Source: Caprella mutica
Taxonomy: Eukaryota; Arthropoda; Malacostraca; Amphipoda; Caprellidae
DNA: 64,000 nucleotides
Assembly: GCA_947561585.1 (NCBI GenBank)
Contig: CANNZV010000264.1
Coordinates: forward strand, 368,938 to 432,937
Reading direction: 5' to 3'
Shown here: piece after piece, positions 28,569 through 40,566 of the stretch
Position numbering within the stretch: position 1 is the first letter of the stretch
How the letters are laid out: every line of letters begins with the position of its first letter
Translations under genes and position numbers: made by a program
Notes under the pieces: generated by a model
Seen by the model: the letters and a program-made list of their open reading frames with translations, nothing else
Told to the model about the DNA's origin: nothing
Databases searched by the model: none

Positions 28569-31500
28569 ATGTCTTCAAATAAGTTACCGGGGATTGTTCC
28601 CCTAGACGGAAATAATTACCCCACATGGAGGGTACAAATGAAGATGTATCTCTTAAGAGAAAAACTGATAGATTTTGCTGATGGATCTAAACCAGTTCCA
28701 ATAGATTCCGCTTCAACTGAGGTTAAAGCTGCCTATGCTAATAACAAGAATAAAGCTCTGGCAGATATAGTACTATCTATTTCACCGGATCAATTGTACT
28801 TAGTTGGACAACCCACGGATCCACACGCTGTCTGGACCACCCTTCAAGAAACGTTTCAGAAAAACACGTGGGCGAACAAATTTCGTCTGAAGAAGATGCT
28901 TTACAACTTAAAATTGAAGTCTCCCGAACTACTCAACTCCCATTTGAAAGAACTAACTGAAGTTTTTCAAGAGCTGGCCTTGTTAAATCAAGGGATCAGT
29001 GAAGAGGATAAAGTTATTTGTCTCCTATCATCACTACCAGAGCCGTTTGAAGTGCTTGTTACCGCACTTGAAGCACAGACAGACATCCCTACCTGGATTA
29101 CCGTAGCTGACACACTCCGGAGAGAAGCTGAAAAGTTGAGTATTAAATCCAATGATGCTTTGGCATTATCAAATACTCAGATTAATGCTACACTAAATAA
29201 ACAGTCAATCAAGTGCCATTTTTGCAAAAAATTGGGACACGTGAAGAAAGACTGCTTTAAATTTAAACGGTATTCTCAAACTAACAGAACTCAAAACCAG
29301 CCAAATGGTGTAAATGTAAGTCATATAGAACTTAATCACACAATGTATGCTAATGATATCGCTCTTTGTAACAAATATGCCGACAGTAATATTTGGATAA
29401 TAGATTCAGGCTCTTCATCACACATGAGTGGTGATAAAAATTTATGTAAAGATTTTGCAAATATTAGCAAACCTATCAATGTTAAAGTAGGTAATGGAAA
29501 TGTTTTGCAAGCTATTTCACTAGGAAATGTTTCTGTTATTGTGAATATACCAGGTGGTGGAAGTAGAAAATGTACAATAAATACCAAATCTAGCTTTTAA
29601 TCTACTATCAGTGTCAAAAATGACAAGTAATAATAAATCTATTATTTTTGAAAATGACAAATGTAAAATATTGAACGAAAATAAAGAGCTAATTGCTGAG
29701 GCTAACTGTGTTGGTCAACTCTATTATCTAAATACTTTAGTACATAAAGCTGCAGTAACTGTTGATCAAAATAAAGTAAACCTTCTAGGGCATAGAAGGC
29801 TCGGTCATATAGGTAACGATAACTTGACTAAAATGATCCGAACTAAATCAGTAAATGGTCTGGATAGTAAATTAAAAGCTATAGAAGGTGTGTGTGAACA
29901 CTGCTGTAATGGGAAAATGCATAAAATACCTTTTTCTACAAGCATTAAGAAAAATTGTAAACCTCTTGATTTAATCCACACAGATGTCTGAGGGAAAATT
30001 ACTCCCACTTCCAGGGGTAATAATTCATATTTTCTGACCTTTATTGATCATGCTACTCGATACTCCTGGATATATGTTATTGCCCATAAGAGTGATGTGT
30101 TTCAGAAGTTTTTGGAATGGAAAGCTATGGTTGAAAATATTTATGAAAGGAAAATTAAAACCTTGCAGTCAGATAATGGAGGAGAATATACCTCAAATAA
30201 GTTTGAATCATATTTACGAAATGAAGGTATAATTCACCAGAAATCTATTCCTAAAACTCCTGAACAAAATGGGTTAGCTGAAAGATTTAATAGAACTATT
30301 ATGGAAAAAGTTAGATGTATGTTATCTGATTCAGGAATTGATAAGGAATTCTGGGGTGAAGCACTATATACTGCAAATTATCTAAATAATAGATGCATTA
30401 ATTCATTTTTAGTAAATAAAACTCCATATGAAGCTTTAAATCTTAGAAAACCCAACATCGGTCATAAAATAGTTTTTGGATGCACAGGGTATGCGCATAT
30501 TTCTCGAGATGAACGATCAAAATTAGAAAATAAAGCTACCAAATGTCTGTTTATTGGCTATGGCACAGTTACTAAAGGGTATAAGATGTATGATGTTGAA
30601 TCTAAAAGAATCTTCTTTTCCAGGAATGTAACCTTTGATGAATCAATTTCATCTAAGATTGAGAACCCTCAACTGATTGAGACTCCTACCTCTCCACTGG
30701 TGTTCCCTTCAGAAGATTCAGAACCTGCTGGGCCTGAGAACCAAACTCCTGACAATAATCCTCCCTGATGCGCAACCTGTACCAGCTATCAGTCCTGATG
30801 AGGATCTTAGACGATCGTCTAGAATTCGTCGAGCTCCTATTAGATATGGTAGTTGGGATTATAGCCATGATCAGTTTGAGGAGGAGGAGGGTTTATTAGT
30901 AAATGGGAATATCAATATCGAGCCTAGGTCGGTATCTGAGGCTCTTAATAGCGGTTCTGAATCCTCTAAATGGAAACATGCCATGGAGAGGGAATTAAAT
31001 GCTTTTGAGAAACATAAAGTTTTTGAACTCGTAAAACCTACCTCAGATTTAAACATAATTAAATCTAAATGGGTGTTTAAAAGGAAAAAGGGATCTGATG
31101 GTAGAGTGGTTTCATATAAAGCTAGATTATTCGCTCAGGGTTTTTTTACAGAGACCTGGAATCGACTATGATGAAATTTTTGCTCCTGTAGTGAGATTTG
31201 AATCGGTGCGAACCATGTTATCTTTAGCAGCTAACCAAAAATTATTTGTACATCACTTGGATGTCCATTCAGCTTTTTTAAATGGGGATATTAAAGAAAA
31301 CGTTTATATTAGACAGCCTCCTGGCTATGCTATTCCAGGAAAAGAAGATTTAGTATGTAAACTAAATAAATCTATGTATGGGTTAAAACAATCACCCAAA
31401 TGTTGGAATGATGCTTTGGATGCATATCTTAAAACCTTAGGATTTATTCAGTCCTCTTGTGACTCATGTATATATGTTAAAGTAATCAATAACTCTCCAT

Positions 31501-32462
31501 GCTTCATTTCTGTGTATGTAGATGATATTATTGTAGCATGTAAGAACTATGATGACCTGACTAAAATCAAGACTGATTTAAGTGCTAAATTTGAGATGAA
31601 AGACTTAGGAAAATTATCCTATTTCTTAGGCATAAAAGTCGTACAAGACGAAAATAAAATAGCATTAAATCAATCTTCATTTGTCAACGAGTTATTAGAT
31701 AGATTTGAATTCAATAATTGTAAACCGGTTTCAACCCCTGCTGATGTTAATTCTCATTTGGAACCAACTAGTGATGATTGTGAACTAGTAGATAAAACTA
31801 AATATCAGTCAGCTGTAGGTGCTTTACTGTATCTATCTACTAAAACTAGACCGGACATAACTTATGCAGTTGGAAATGTCTCTAAATTTTGTTCCAATCC
31901 AAACACTAAGCACTGGTCTGCAATTAAGAGAATATTTAGATACCTAAAGGGCACACCTGATCTTGGCATTACCTATGGTAATGAAGATTCTGAGTTGATA
32001 GGCTATTCTGATGCCGACTGGGCAGGTAACAGAGTTGATAGGAAAAGTACTTCTGGCCAATGCTTTATGTTAAATAATTCCATTATTTCTTGGCGCTCTG
32101 TGAAACAGTCATGTGTTGCTTTATCAACGGCTGAAGCTGAATATGTTTCCCTCTCTGGTGCCTCACAAGAAGCTGTATTTCTAAATAAATTACTATTAGA
32201 TCTTAAAGTAGCTAATAAGAATCCTATAGTTTTGTTTGAGGATAATCAGTCAGCTATTTATATTGCTAAAAATGCTAAAAATCATCCTAGATCGAAACAC
32301 ATTGATATTAAATTTCATTACATTAGAGATCTTGTTGCTTCAAACACAATTAAACTTGTGTATTGCCCCAGTGAAACTATGCTTGCTGACATATTCACTA
32401 AACCGTTGCCTACTGATAGATTTACCAAATTAGTTGAATTAATAGGCATGAAAAATATATAA
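28569..32462 (+). pseudogene. Copia Gag-Pol, disrupted by one stop and three frameshifts
   Basis: The likely start is the ATG at 28569 (MSSNKLPG). An upstream in-frame ATG lies at 28542. Numbering from 28542, Gag has a CCHC knuckle (CHFCKKLGHVKKDC, from residue 225) and the protease has WIIDSGSSSHM (Asp at 288). The integrase follows with an HHCC knuckle and DNGGEY plus an NGLAERFNR block. The reverse transcriptase has YVDD near 31514 and the RNase H has GYSDADWAGN. Lesions are an extra T at about 29597, a TGA in place of Trp at 29989-29991, an extra T at about 30766, and an extra T in a T run near 31147. The segments otherwise align well with copy 2. The product would be non-functional unless the indels are assembly errors. 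Confidence 0.9.
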
Positions 32463-32479
32463 TGTCGTGTGAGGAGGAG

Positions 32480-32817
32480 TGTTGAAATTTTAGTTTAAAT
32501 GTATTACACACTCTTTATATGTTTAATGTTAACTTCCTGTTAGAGTAGCTCAGCTATATTAAATTACCTATTGTTTAAATAACAATGTATTACTTTTATG
32601 AGAAACGGACTTAAGGTTTAAAGTCCATTACAGTTCCGGCGCGTGTTAAATAACACCGCATGTAAATTCTTAAGTTAGTCGGTTCTTTACTTTACTCAGT
32701 GAGAGATGTGTACCACTCATCTCTCCAATAGACTTCTCTCTGTATAACATATTACTCTTTAAATAAACTCTATGTCTTAACGTTGTTAACCCACTGTAAT
32801 TTAACCTAATTCTAACA
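32480..32817 (+). repeat. 3' LTR of copia copy 1
   Basis: Differs from the 5' LTR at three visible positions. It is followed by the target duplication gaaca. Confidence 0.95.
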
Positions 32818-35248
32818 GAACATGTGTCTTCCTCCGCTCTTCTTCCATTACGTTATTCATCCTTTCTTGAATAGCGGTAAGTTTTATAATAATCTTAACA
32901 AGTTAATTCTTTAATAACGGATTATGTTCCCTCAAATCTCATTTAAAATTGCTTGAAACATGTAGAACTATAGGTAAGGTTATAAACGTATATATTAGGT
33001 AACATTACATAACACCCTATCCTAGTACGGTAGTACCTTAGCCGTTGGCAAACCAGTCCTCATGGAAAAATAATAATAACTTAAATTCAAGACCGATTTT
33101 AAAGCTGTCTTTTCAATCGTTTAATTTTTCGCATAAATACATATGATTAGACAAAAACGAAGGTGATAAATGGTAATATACTCATATTATGATCATTTAT
33201 TCAAATCTATAATAATATTAGGAATATATCAGAGATCTTTCCAGGCATTAGATGCAAGAGTGCTTTTCAGTACATAATTAGGGTGAATATTTCACTATAA
33301 TCAGTTAACTGTAACTCTTATAGCGGCTTAGCGAGATCAAATATGTGCGAGAATAATTGCGCACACCAAGCTTCGTACAATAACATCTTATAAATATTGT
33401 TTCTTGTCTTAGCTTGTTACTTTTATTGTGAATGATAATTTTTTCTTTTGCTTTTACTAATGTAATAATGTATGAGTAAATATCAAATGAAGGTTTTTAA
33501 AAGAGAATATATTGAAATGACTCAAATAAGCAAACTTTCGACGGGTAAGTAGGTTTGCTGAACAGATAATTTAAGATCAAGTATTCGGCTATTCGCTTTA
33601 AAATTGAATTGATTATAATTCATATATAGGTATTATAATATTATATGTATATAAGTTTTAATATAACTTAGAGAAATATTCACAATAATCTTCACTGTTT
33701 GACCTTTCTAATATATTGAATAAAAGAAAAAGTTAAGTAAATAGAGTATTGGAATACCGTATAACGTATTGTATCTATAGTTCTTTCATATTCAAAAATA
33801 ATGCAAAAACATTTTATATCATCAGTTTTCTAGATCGGATTAATCAAAAATGTTGTAATATAAATGAAAATTTGAAAACTAATAGTAAAAACTTAAAAAT
33901 TATTTAATTAGATAATTGGATACTTCAATATGGATACATTGTCTTGCATTGTTATGACGACAGAGTTGGTCTTAATTTTTCTTTGCATGAAATTCGGAGG
34001 TCAGAAGAAAATTCAGAATAACAACTTCTCAATGATACTAACTTATTAAGTATGGTAAGTACAGTGGAACTCCCTTATAGTGAACTCCTGTATAGTGAAT
34101 CACGCTGAATAGTAAGATCCGGTATAGCGAACTTACCTCTATAGTAAACATATTTAGGTTAGTCTACACAAATATTCGTAAGTTTTCTATGAATCTCTTA
34201 TTCCTATTTAGTAAATTCTCTAAATTTGTTGTATTTCATGAAATAGCAGTTCTACCAGTGCAAATCCTCTATAATGTAGTCATATGAAGTCACAGTATAA
34301 TTATTATTAAAAATTTATTATATTAACCCTAATGAATTTGACGTATGTTTTATAGGCATATCTTTTTTAAATTACTTTATATATGTATTTTATGTCATTT
34401 CTTTAAATTTACTGGCCTTTCTTGACTTTGTTCCTACATAAATACCAACTATATTTTTTAATTCAAAAGTGAAATATTTACGTATCGACGTAAATAAGCG
34501 TAAATTATGGAATTAATTGTACCTTAGTAACGTGTGGCAACGTAGAAAAACTGATTGGTTACCCAATACGCAAGAATGTGTCCACGTTTTATGTAGTAGA
34601 GACAAATGCGCGAGCTATGATTGGTTCACACTCCATCCAATAACAGTTCAGCTCATCCAGTTGCCAATCTCTTATATAGCTATGTATTTATTTCTCCTTA
34701 TATATTCAATATTTTTACTTGAAAATTTGGTACACATTAGTTTAGTACAAAAACTAACAACTTGTAAAAATACAGTAACGTAGGTTTATAAATAAGACAT
34801 GTGTTTTTTTAACATAGAGTGAAACCTTCTCGTTGTAACTTGTTTCTGACAAATAGTTAGTATCTTGTTGAAAAAACTGTTTTTTTTATATAGGTTGCCC
34901 TAATAGCCTAAAAATCAGAGGTTAGCTTACAAATGTTCGGACTAAATGTTTGGTTCGGAACAAATGACAAATGTTCGGACCAAACTTTTCCAAATTGGGT
35001 TCGCTATACGGAGGTTCGGAACCCAAAATCGACGAAGATTCGGGTTCGGATTCGGAACATAAAAAAGGTTCGCGCGCCTTGCTCTGGCAATGAGTATTTA
35101 GTAGGAGATTAATAGATATAAAGAGGAATCTGAAAAGATAAATAAAAGAGTAAGATTCTAATCACTAGAAGAACCCATACAGTGGACCGTTATAAGGTAC
35201 CACAGTTGATGAAGACACCCCAATGGGGGACCATCACATAGTATCTAG

Positions 35249-35587
35249 TGTTATAATTAGGCTAAATTATAGTGGGTTCACAACGTTAAGACATAGAGTT
35301 TATTTAAAGAGTAATATGTTTTACAGTTAGAAGTATATTAGAGAGATGAGTGAAGCACATCTCTCACTGAGTAATGTAAAAGACAGACTGACTGAAGAAT
35401 TGACATACGATGCTATTTAAGACGCACCGGAACTGTGATCGGACTTTAACCCTTAAGTCCGTTTCTCATAAAAGTAATACATTGTTATTTAAACAATAGG
35501 TAATTAATATAGCTCAGCTAATCTAACAGGAAGTTAACATTAAACATATATAAGAGTGTGTAATACATTTAAACTAAAATTCCAACA
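35249..35587 (-). repeat. 3' LTR of copia copy 2
   Basis: Reads tgttggaattttag at its 5' end on the minus strand and ends ctaattataaca, each one base away from copy 1. The purine tract gtgaggaggag precedes it on the minus strand. Confidence 0.9.
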
Positions 35588-35604
35588 CTCCTCCTCACAC
35601 GACA

Positions 35605-37165
35605 TTATATATTTTTCATGCCTATTAATTCAACTAATTTAGTAAATCTATCAGTAGGCAGAGGTTTGGTAAATATGTCAGCAAGCATAATTTCACTGGG
35701 GCAATAAACAAGTTTAATTATGTTTGAAGCAACAAGATCTCTAATGTAATGAAATTTAATATCAATGTGTTTCGATCTAGGATGATTTTTAGCATTTTTA
35801 GCAATACAAATTGCTGACTGATTATCCTCAAACAAAACTATAGGATTCTTATTAGGTACTTTAAGATCTAATAGTAATTTATTTAGAAATACAGCTTCTT
35901 GGGAGGCACCAAAGAGAAAAACATATTCAGCTTTAGCCGTTGATAAAGCAACACATGACTGTTTCACAGAGCGCCAAGAAATAATGGAATTATTTAACAG
36001 AAAGCATTGGCCAGAAGTACTTTTCCTATCAACTCTGTTACCTGCCCAGTCGGCATCAGAATAACCTATCAAATCAGAATCTTCATTACCATATGTAATG
36101 CCAAGATCAGGTGTGCCCTTTAGGTATCTAAATATTCTCTTAATTGCAGACCAGTGCTTAGTGTTTGGATTGGAACAAAATTTAGAGACATTTCCAACTG
36201 CATAAGTTATGTCAGGCCTAGTTTTAGTAGATAGATAAAGTAAAGCACCTACAGCTGACTGATATTTAGTTTTATCTACTAGTTGACAATCATCAGTAGT
36301 TGGTTCCAAATGAGAATTAACATCAGCAGGATTGGATACTGGTTTACAATTATTGAATTCAAATCTATCTAATAACTCGTTGACAAATGAAGATTGATTT
36401 AATGATATTTTATTTTCGTCTTGTACGACTTTTATGCCTAAGAAATAGGATAATTTTCCTAAGTCTTTCATCTCAAATTTAGCACTTAAATCAGTCTTGA
36501 TTTTAGTCAGGTCATCATAGTTCTTACATGCTACAATAATATCATCTACATACACAGAAATGAAGCATGGTGAGTCATTGATTACTTTAACATATATACA
36601 TGAGTCACAAGAGGACTAAATAAATCCTAAGGATTTAAGATATGCATCCAAAAAATCATTCCAACATTTGGGTGATTGTTTTAAACCATACATAGATTTG
36701 TTTAGTTTGCACACTAAATCTTCTTTTCCTGGTAGAACATAGCCTGGAGGCTGTCTAATATAAACGTTTTCTTTAAGATCCCCATTTAAAAACGCAGAAT
36801 TGACATCCAAGTGATGTACAAATAATTTTTGTTTAGCAGCTAACGATAACATGGTTCGCACCGATTCAAATCTAACTACAGGAGCAAAAATTTCATCATA
36901 GTCGATTCCAGGTCTCTGTAAGAAACCCTGAGCGACTAATCTAGCTTTATATGAAGCCACTCTACCATCAGATCCCTTTTTCTTTTTAAACACCCATTTA
37001 GATTTAATGATGTTTAAGTCTGAGGTAGGTTTTACGAGTTCAAAAACTTTATGTTTCTCAAAAGCATTTAATTCCCTCTCCATGGCAAGTTTCCATTTAG
37101 AGGATTCAGAACCGCTATTAAGAGCCTCAGATACCGACCTAGGTTCGATATTGATATTCCCATTG
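35605..37165 (-). pseudogene. Copia reverse transcriptase and RNase H fragment
   Basis: It covers the end of the integrase linker, the reverse transcriptase (LDVNSAFLNGDLKENVYIRQ, MYVDDIIVAC) and the RNase H (GYSDADWAGNRVDRKSTSG, KHIDIKFHYIRDL). The frame is open apart from one TAG at 36616-36618, in place of Gln. It lacks gag, protease and most of the integrase. It is less damaged in this region than copy 1, which shows where the indels of copy 1 lie. Confidence 0.9.
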
Positions 37166-37314
37166 ACAATATGCTCTAGAAACTATATGTAGATCCCAAA
37201 AATAATATAGACGGAAATAATTAAAGAGTATTGAATGGTACTACACCAGCGGTATATAGTATTCTATACCATTTCATCTATATTTTCGGGATCTATAGTT
37301 TTAGAGCATATTGT
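37166..37314. mobile_element. 149-bp inverted-repeat element
   Basis: The ends acaatatgctct and agagcatattgt extend into imperfect inverted repeats of about 27-32 bp that include gatccc/gggatc. The centre is about 85 bp. It starts exactly where copia copy 2 is truncated. No target duplication is visible, so it may have been captured at a break rather than transposed. Confidence 0.65.
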
Positions 37315-37744
37315 CCCAGCCCAACTAATAATCATTTGATAACTATCTAATAGTAATTATATGGTTATATATATATATAGTTATTATTTGTTTCCTAATA
37401 TATAATTCCAAATTTTTGTTTTAAAATGTACGTGACATAGCAAATAAGTAAAAAATGGTAATTATAACTTCCTCATGTGTACTGAAGTTTGGTTTACTGT
37501 GTGTTTAATAAGGTAGTTTGTTGAAATATTATTTCTTTTGAATATTAAGTATTTCAATATCTTTATTGTTAATACTGTATAATTTAATATCCCCATAACT
37601 TCATAACGAAGGGCTAACGCCGTTTTTTAAATATTCTTTGAATGTGTTTATAACTGAATAGTATTACTTAAGACAAAAAATACAAAAATTCCCATCAAGT
37701 GACAGAAAGTTTTCCGCCTGGCAGCTTTTCAGACACCGTTATTA
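37315..37744. other. AT-rich intergenic stretch without recognised genes
   Basis: It contains a short tatatatata run near 37365. Nothing else is recognisable. Confidence 0.4.
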
Positions 37745-37990
37745 ACGCAGACACATTATAAGGACAATACAACCTACAAAGAGCTAATTAATTACTATTT
37801 CACTAAACTCTTACCTCAAACTGTGTGCAAAGTGATGCTGAACAACTGACAAGTGGTAAATGAATTAAATTCAGTAGTTCCTAGCAACTAATATCACAGA
37901 AATTCAGTTCTTGACAATAAAAGTGAAAACTAGTTGGAAGAAATATCAAACATATTACTGAGAACAAAACCTTTCATTACTTGTTAGTTA
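37745..37990. repeat. Solo terminal-repeat relic of the DIRS-like family
   Basis: Closely related to 49530-49720: the blocks tactatttcactaaactc, gtgtgcaaagtgatgctgaa, acaagtggtaaat and cctttcatta are shared in order. Its left part (aaggacaatacaa) also matches 45550-45565. It seems to be an isolated end of the element at 45588-49720. Confidence 0.6.
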
Positions 37991-38335
37991 CAGTATAGGG
38001 TTTAACGTCTGCTTTGGATCCAAAGACCATATCGCTATCATCAAATGGAATTAAAAAACAAGAGCCTGGAAGTAGCAGTCACTTACCAAGGAATGCGAAG
38101 AAATGAAACACAAGCACCGGTGATTACACTCACGGATGGAAGAGGAAAATGAAGAGGTGATAGTAAATGAAGCCTACAAGCCTACCTAACACAAAATCTA
38201 AGACATCGTAGTTTAAGAGTATAACCCTAGCACTCCCCTCTAAAACTGCAAGTAGTGTTAAAACCAAGATACAACACTCCATTCTCTTCCACTCACCACA
38301 GACAGCTTCGATAAAGCCCATTGGGGGTTTGTCAA
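37991..38335 (+). repeat. Dispersed repeat, copy 1 of 3
   Basis: It shares ordered blocks with 60540-60860 and with the reverse complement of 62180-62640: gatagtaaatgaagcc, aaatctaagac, taaccctagc and the more distal caaagaccat block. No tRNA-like promoter boxes or coding frame were recognised. The family is unidentified. Confidence 0.55.
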
Positions 38336-39060
38336 TAGGAAAATTATTGTACTACTACTACTCTTACAGTCTTACCATTTTCATTCAGATGTGACAGATT
38401 ATTCTAGAGGAGCGTGCCTTTATTTTAACCAGACAGAATTTCAAATTAGAAAAAAAAATACAAAAAAAAAACACTTAAACATGGTTAATATTGATTTTTT
38501 TCTGGTAATTAAAAAATTAATCAACTTCTAATTCTTTTCAATTTAGGAGATACAGAAAATTTAACGGGAAGCGAAAGTTTAAGACGAATCAGTTCGGGTT
38601 ACTGGGGTTCACAAGTCCCCTAGCAGAAAATTTCTGCCCCCAGAGTTAATATCAGAAACAGTAAGGATTAACAAAATACAGAGTAATAAGACTATTATGT
38701 ATGAAAATATTTATTACAAGAAATCAAATTCACAAGACACGAAATAATATATTCAAGACACAATAAAATGGATATTTAAAAAGCATTCAATGACTGGGAA
38801 GCTGAGTAGCAGCTTTAAGAGCAACCTATTCATAAAATAGAAAAATATTATAGTAATTTATATATATCCAACCTAGATGAAACATGATTAAAGAAAGAGA
38901 ACGATTATACATAAACGGTGATTAAAAAAGAGAAAACAGGTTTTTAGGTAATATTTTCTGAACTACACAAGCCACTTTTTAATATTATATTACATAATAA
39001 ATTCATATCAATTTATGACAAGGGACAATATTGTTATATCACATAAAATAAAGTTCAATA
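38336..39060. other. Intergenic stretch without recognised genes
   Basis: AT-rich with several A runs. The last part may be upstream sequence of the non-LTR relic, but no further protein similarity was seen. Confidence 0.35.
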
Positions 39061-39063
39061 GAT

Positions 39064-40140
39064 ATGACATCTCTAGAATGTGAAGCAAACTCCAAACACA
39101 GACACATGAAAACAGAAGTACCTCAAGGAGACGTATTATCACCAGTACTTTTCAACATTTACACATCAGACATAACAATACCACCAACCAAAGTAAAACT
39201 CACCACATATGCAGACAATATCATTATACTCTCATCACACAAATTTCCATACAGCATAAACAAAAACCTACTTGCACCAAATACACAAAACAATCAACTC
39301 ACAATAAAAGTCAGAAAACACACTTTTCACATCAGAACCACTAAAATATATTAAGACACACCAAAAATACAAGATACAATATTCCCCACAAAACCACACT
39401 CAAAGATTCTTGGAGTCATTTTTTCACCAAAAGCTCTCACCACACAAAAACACTTCAGAAAAAGTCAAATATGCACTTAAAATAACCAAAGCTCTAACAT
39501 CTACACACTGGGAAAAATCAAAAGAAACACTACTACACACGTACAAAACAATCAAACGCCCAATACTAGAGTATGAGCATTACATCAAGCACAAACTACA
39601 GATAATACAAAATACTGCAGTCATTGCAGCTACTGGTTGTACACTAGACACAAACATACAACATCTACAAGTCGAAACACAAATATCACCACTCACAGAA
39701 CACCTCAAACTATATGTATTTCAATACAGACAAAAGACACGCAACGTCCCCTCACCACCTAACACAGCAACTCAAAGACACAAGTGACAAACAATACACG
39801 ACTATTAGCACAACTCAGAATAAATCAATCTCAACTATTACACAGTTACCTACACAAAAAATCCCCTCAACTGTCCACTATGCAAAACACAAATGACACC
39901 AAACTGCCCACTATGCAAAACACAAATGACACCAAACTGCCCACTATGCAAAACACAAATGACACCAAACTGCCCACTATGCAAAACACACACAACACCA
40001 AACTGCCCACTATGCAAAACACACACAACACCAAACTGCCCACTATGCAAAACACACACACAACACCTAACAACTTTTTAACTGCCCCACAACACATACT
40101 CCTCTGAAACTATGGACAGACCCAGTGAGGGATCCTCCTA
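39064..40140 (+). pseudogene. Non-LTR retrotransposon ORF2 relic (5'-truncated)
   Basis: The first frame has the reverse transcriptase block VPQGDVLSPVLFNIYTSDI and TYADNIIIL, where the usual second Asp of YADD is Asn. After a frameshift the frame 39410-39787 covers the thumb (KETLLHTYKTIKRPILEY, IQNTAVIAATGC). A third frame has LLAQLRINQSQLLHSYLHK. A fourth carries NCPLCKT repeats, then H-x5-NCP-type remains of the C-terminal C-C-H-C motif and a TPLKLWTDP tail near 40110. It is dead from multiple frameshifts. The polypeptide is Thr/Gln/Asn/Lys-rich with strongly A/C-biased codons, unlike its neighbours. The clade is not resolved. Confidence 0.8.
39871..40066 (+). repeat. Six 33-bp tandem units within the non-LTR Cys motif
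   Basis: The unit actgcccactatgcaaaac plus a 14-base tail repeats at a 33-bp period, with the tatgcaaaac element near 39880, 39913, 39946, 39979, 40012 and 40045. In one frame each unit encodes CPLCKT plus five residues, so the zinc-ligand pair was multiplied. The first units have aaatgac where the last have cacaac. There are no spacers, so it is not a CRISPR array. Confidence 0.9.
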
Positions 40141-40566
40141 GGTAATTAGGTGGGAGTAGCATTCCTAAAACACGATACTACACAAAATATCTCACTCCAC
40201 CATTCTGGTCCCGGACCAAGTTGCCCGAAGCATCTCCAGGGTGGGTGGTACCTCTCCCTGCTGGCAAAGTGGCTCGTCATGCGGTGGCAGACCGCAAGAG
40301 CGGTGTGATGAGCCTCGCGCTTAGTGTTGGGAATGAGGAAGGATCGGTAACAACAATCAATTAGCTCAGCAGAAAATGTTATACCCATTTTAAGCCATTC
40401 CTAATAAATCAAAATAAGTTTAATTTTAGAAGATGCTTAGTCACTCTCCAGTAAGACAACACTGATATCCACCACAATATTTATAATACCACTCTGTAGA
40501 TATCAGACTTGATTGGGGAAAGTCCATAATCCAAAATTAGCTCTCTAGTCAAATCAATAACATTTT
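40141..40566. other. Probable 3' flank of the non-LTR relic and of zinc-finger gene 2
   Basis: The GC-richer part 40200-40330 has no coding frame and may be the 3' untranslated region of the non-LTR element. The sequence nearer 40560 is the 3' flank of the zinc-finger gene. Confidence 0.35.

Larger units (their letters stand above)
27731..32817 (+). mobile_element. Complete copia-type LTR retrotransposon, copy 1 (defective)
   Basis: Two 338-bp LTRs (27731-28068 and 32480-32817) enclose a gag-pol region. The target duplication is gaaca (27726-27730 and 32818-32822). The purine tract gaggaggag abuts the 3' LTR. I counted three differences between the LTRs. It is inserted in hAT-like element A. 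The matching site in element B (near 45250) has a single uninterrupted gaaca. The reading frame has one stop and three frameshifts. Confidence 0.95.
27465..35086 (+). mobile_element. hAT-like non-autonomous element A, interrupted by copia copy 1
   Basis: It starts CAGAGCTGGGCG and ends GCGCGCCTTGCTCTG. Without the copia insertion it is about 2.5 kb. It is collinear, in inverted orientation, with element B at 42979-45517. Both ends carry many ttcgga/ttcgcga repeats of either orientation, as expected of transposase-binding subterminal repeats. The flanks contain caatgact (two bases before the left end) and caatgagt (one base after the right end), probably a decayed 8-bp duplication. No transposase is encoded. 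The interior includes a Tigger-like end (cagtggaactccc, near 34064). Small ORFs at both ends are products of the subterminal repeats. Confidence 0.8.
35249..37165 (-). mobile_element. 5'-truncated copia copy 2
   Basis: Same family as copy 1 on the opposite strand. One 339-bp LTR (35249-35587), clearly diverged from those of copy 1, is followed by the C-terminal half of the polyprotein. Homology to copy 1 stops abruptly after about 37164, where the inverted-repeat element at 37166 begins. There is no second LTR and therefore no target duplication. Confidence 0.9.

Noticed and set aside
39871..40066. CRISPR-like regular repeat
   Set aside because: Units are directly adjacent without unique spacers, the host is eukaryotic, and the array lies in a non-LTR Cys motif.
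39850..40097. Minus-strand repetitive ORFs (CVLHSGQFGV and CIVGSLVL repeats)
   Set aside because: Alternative frames of the 33-bp tandem array; they carry no recognised motif.
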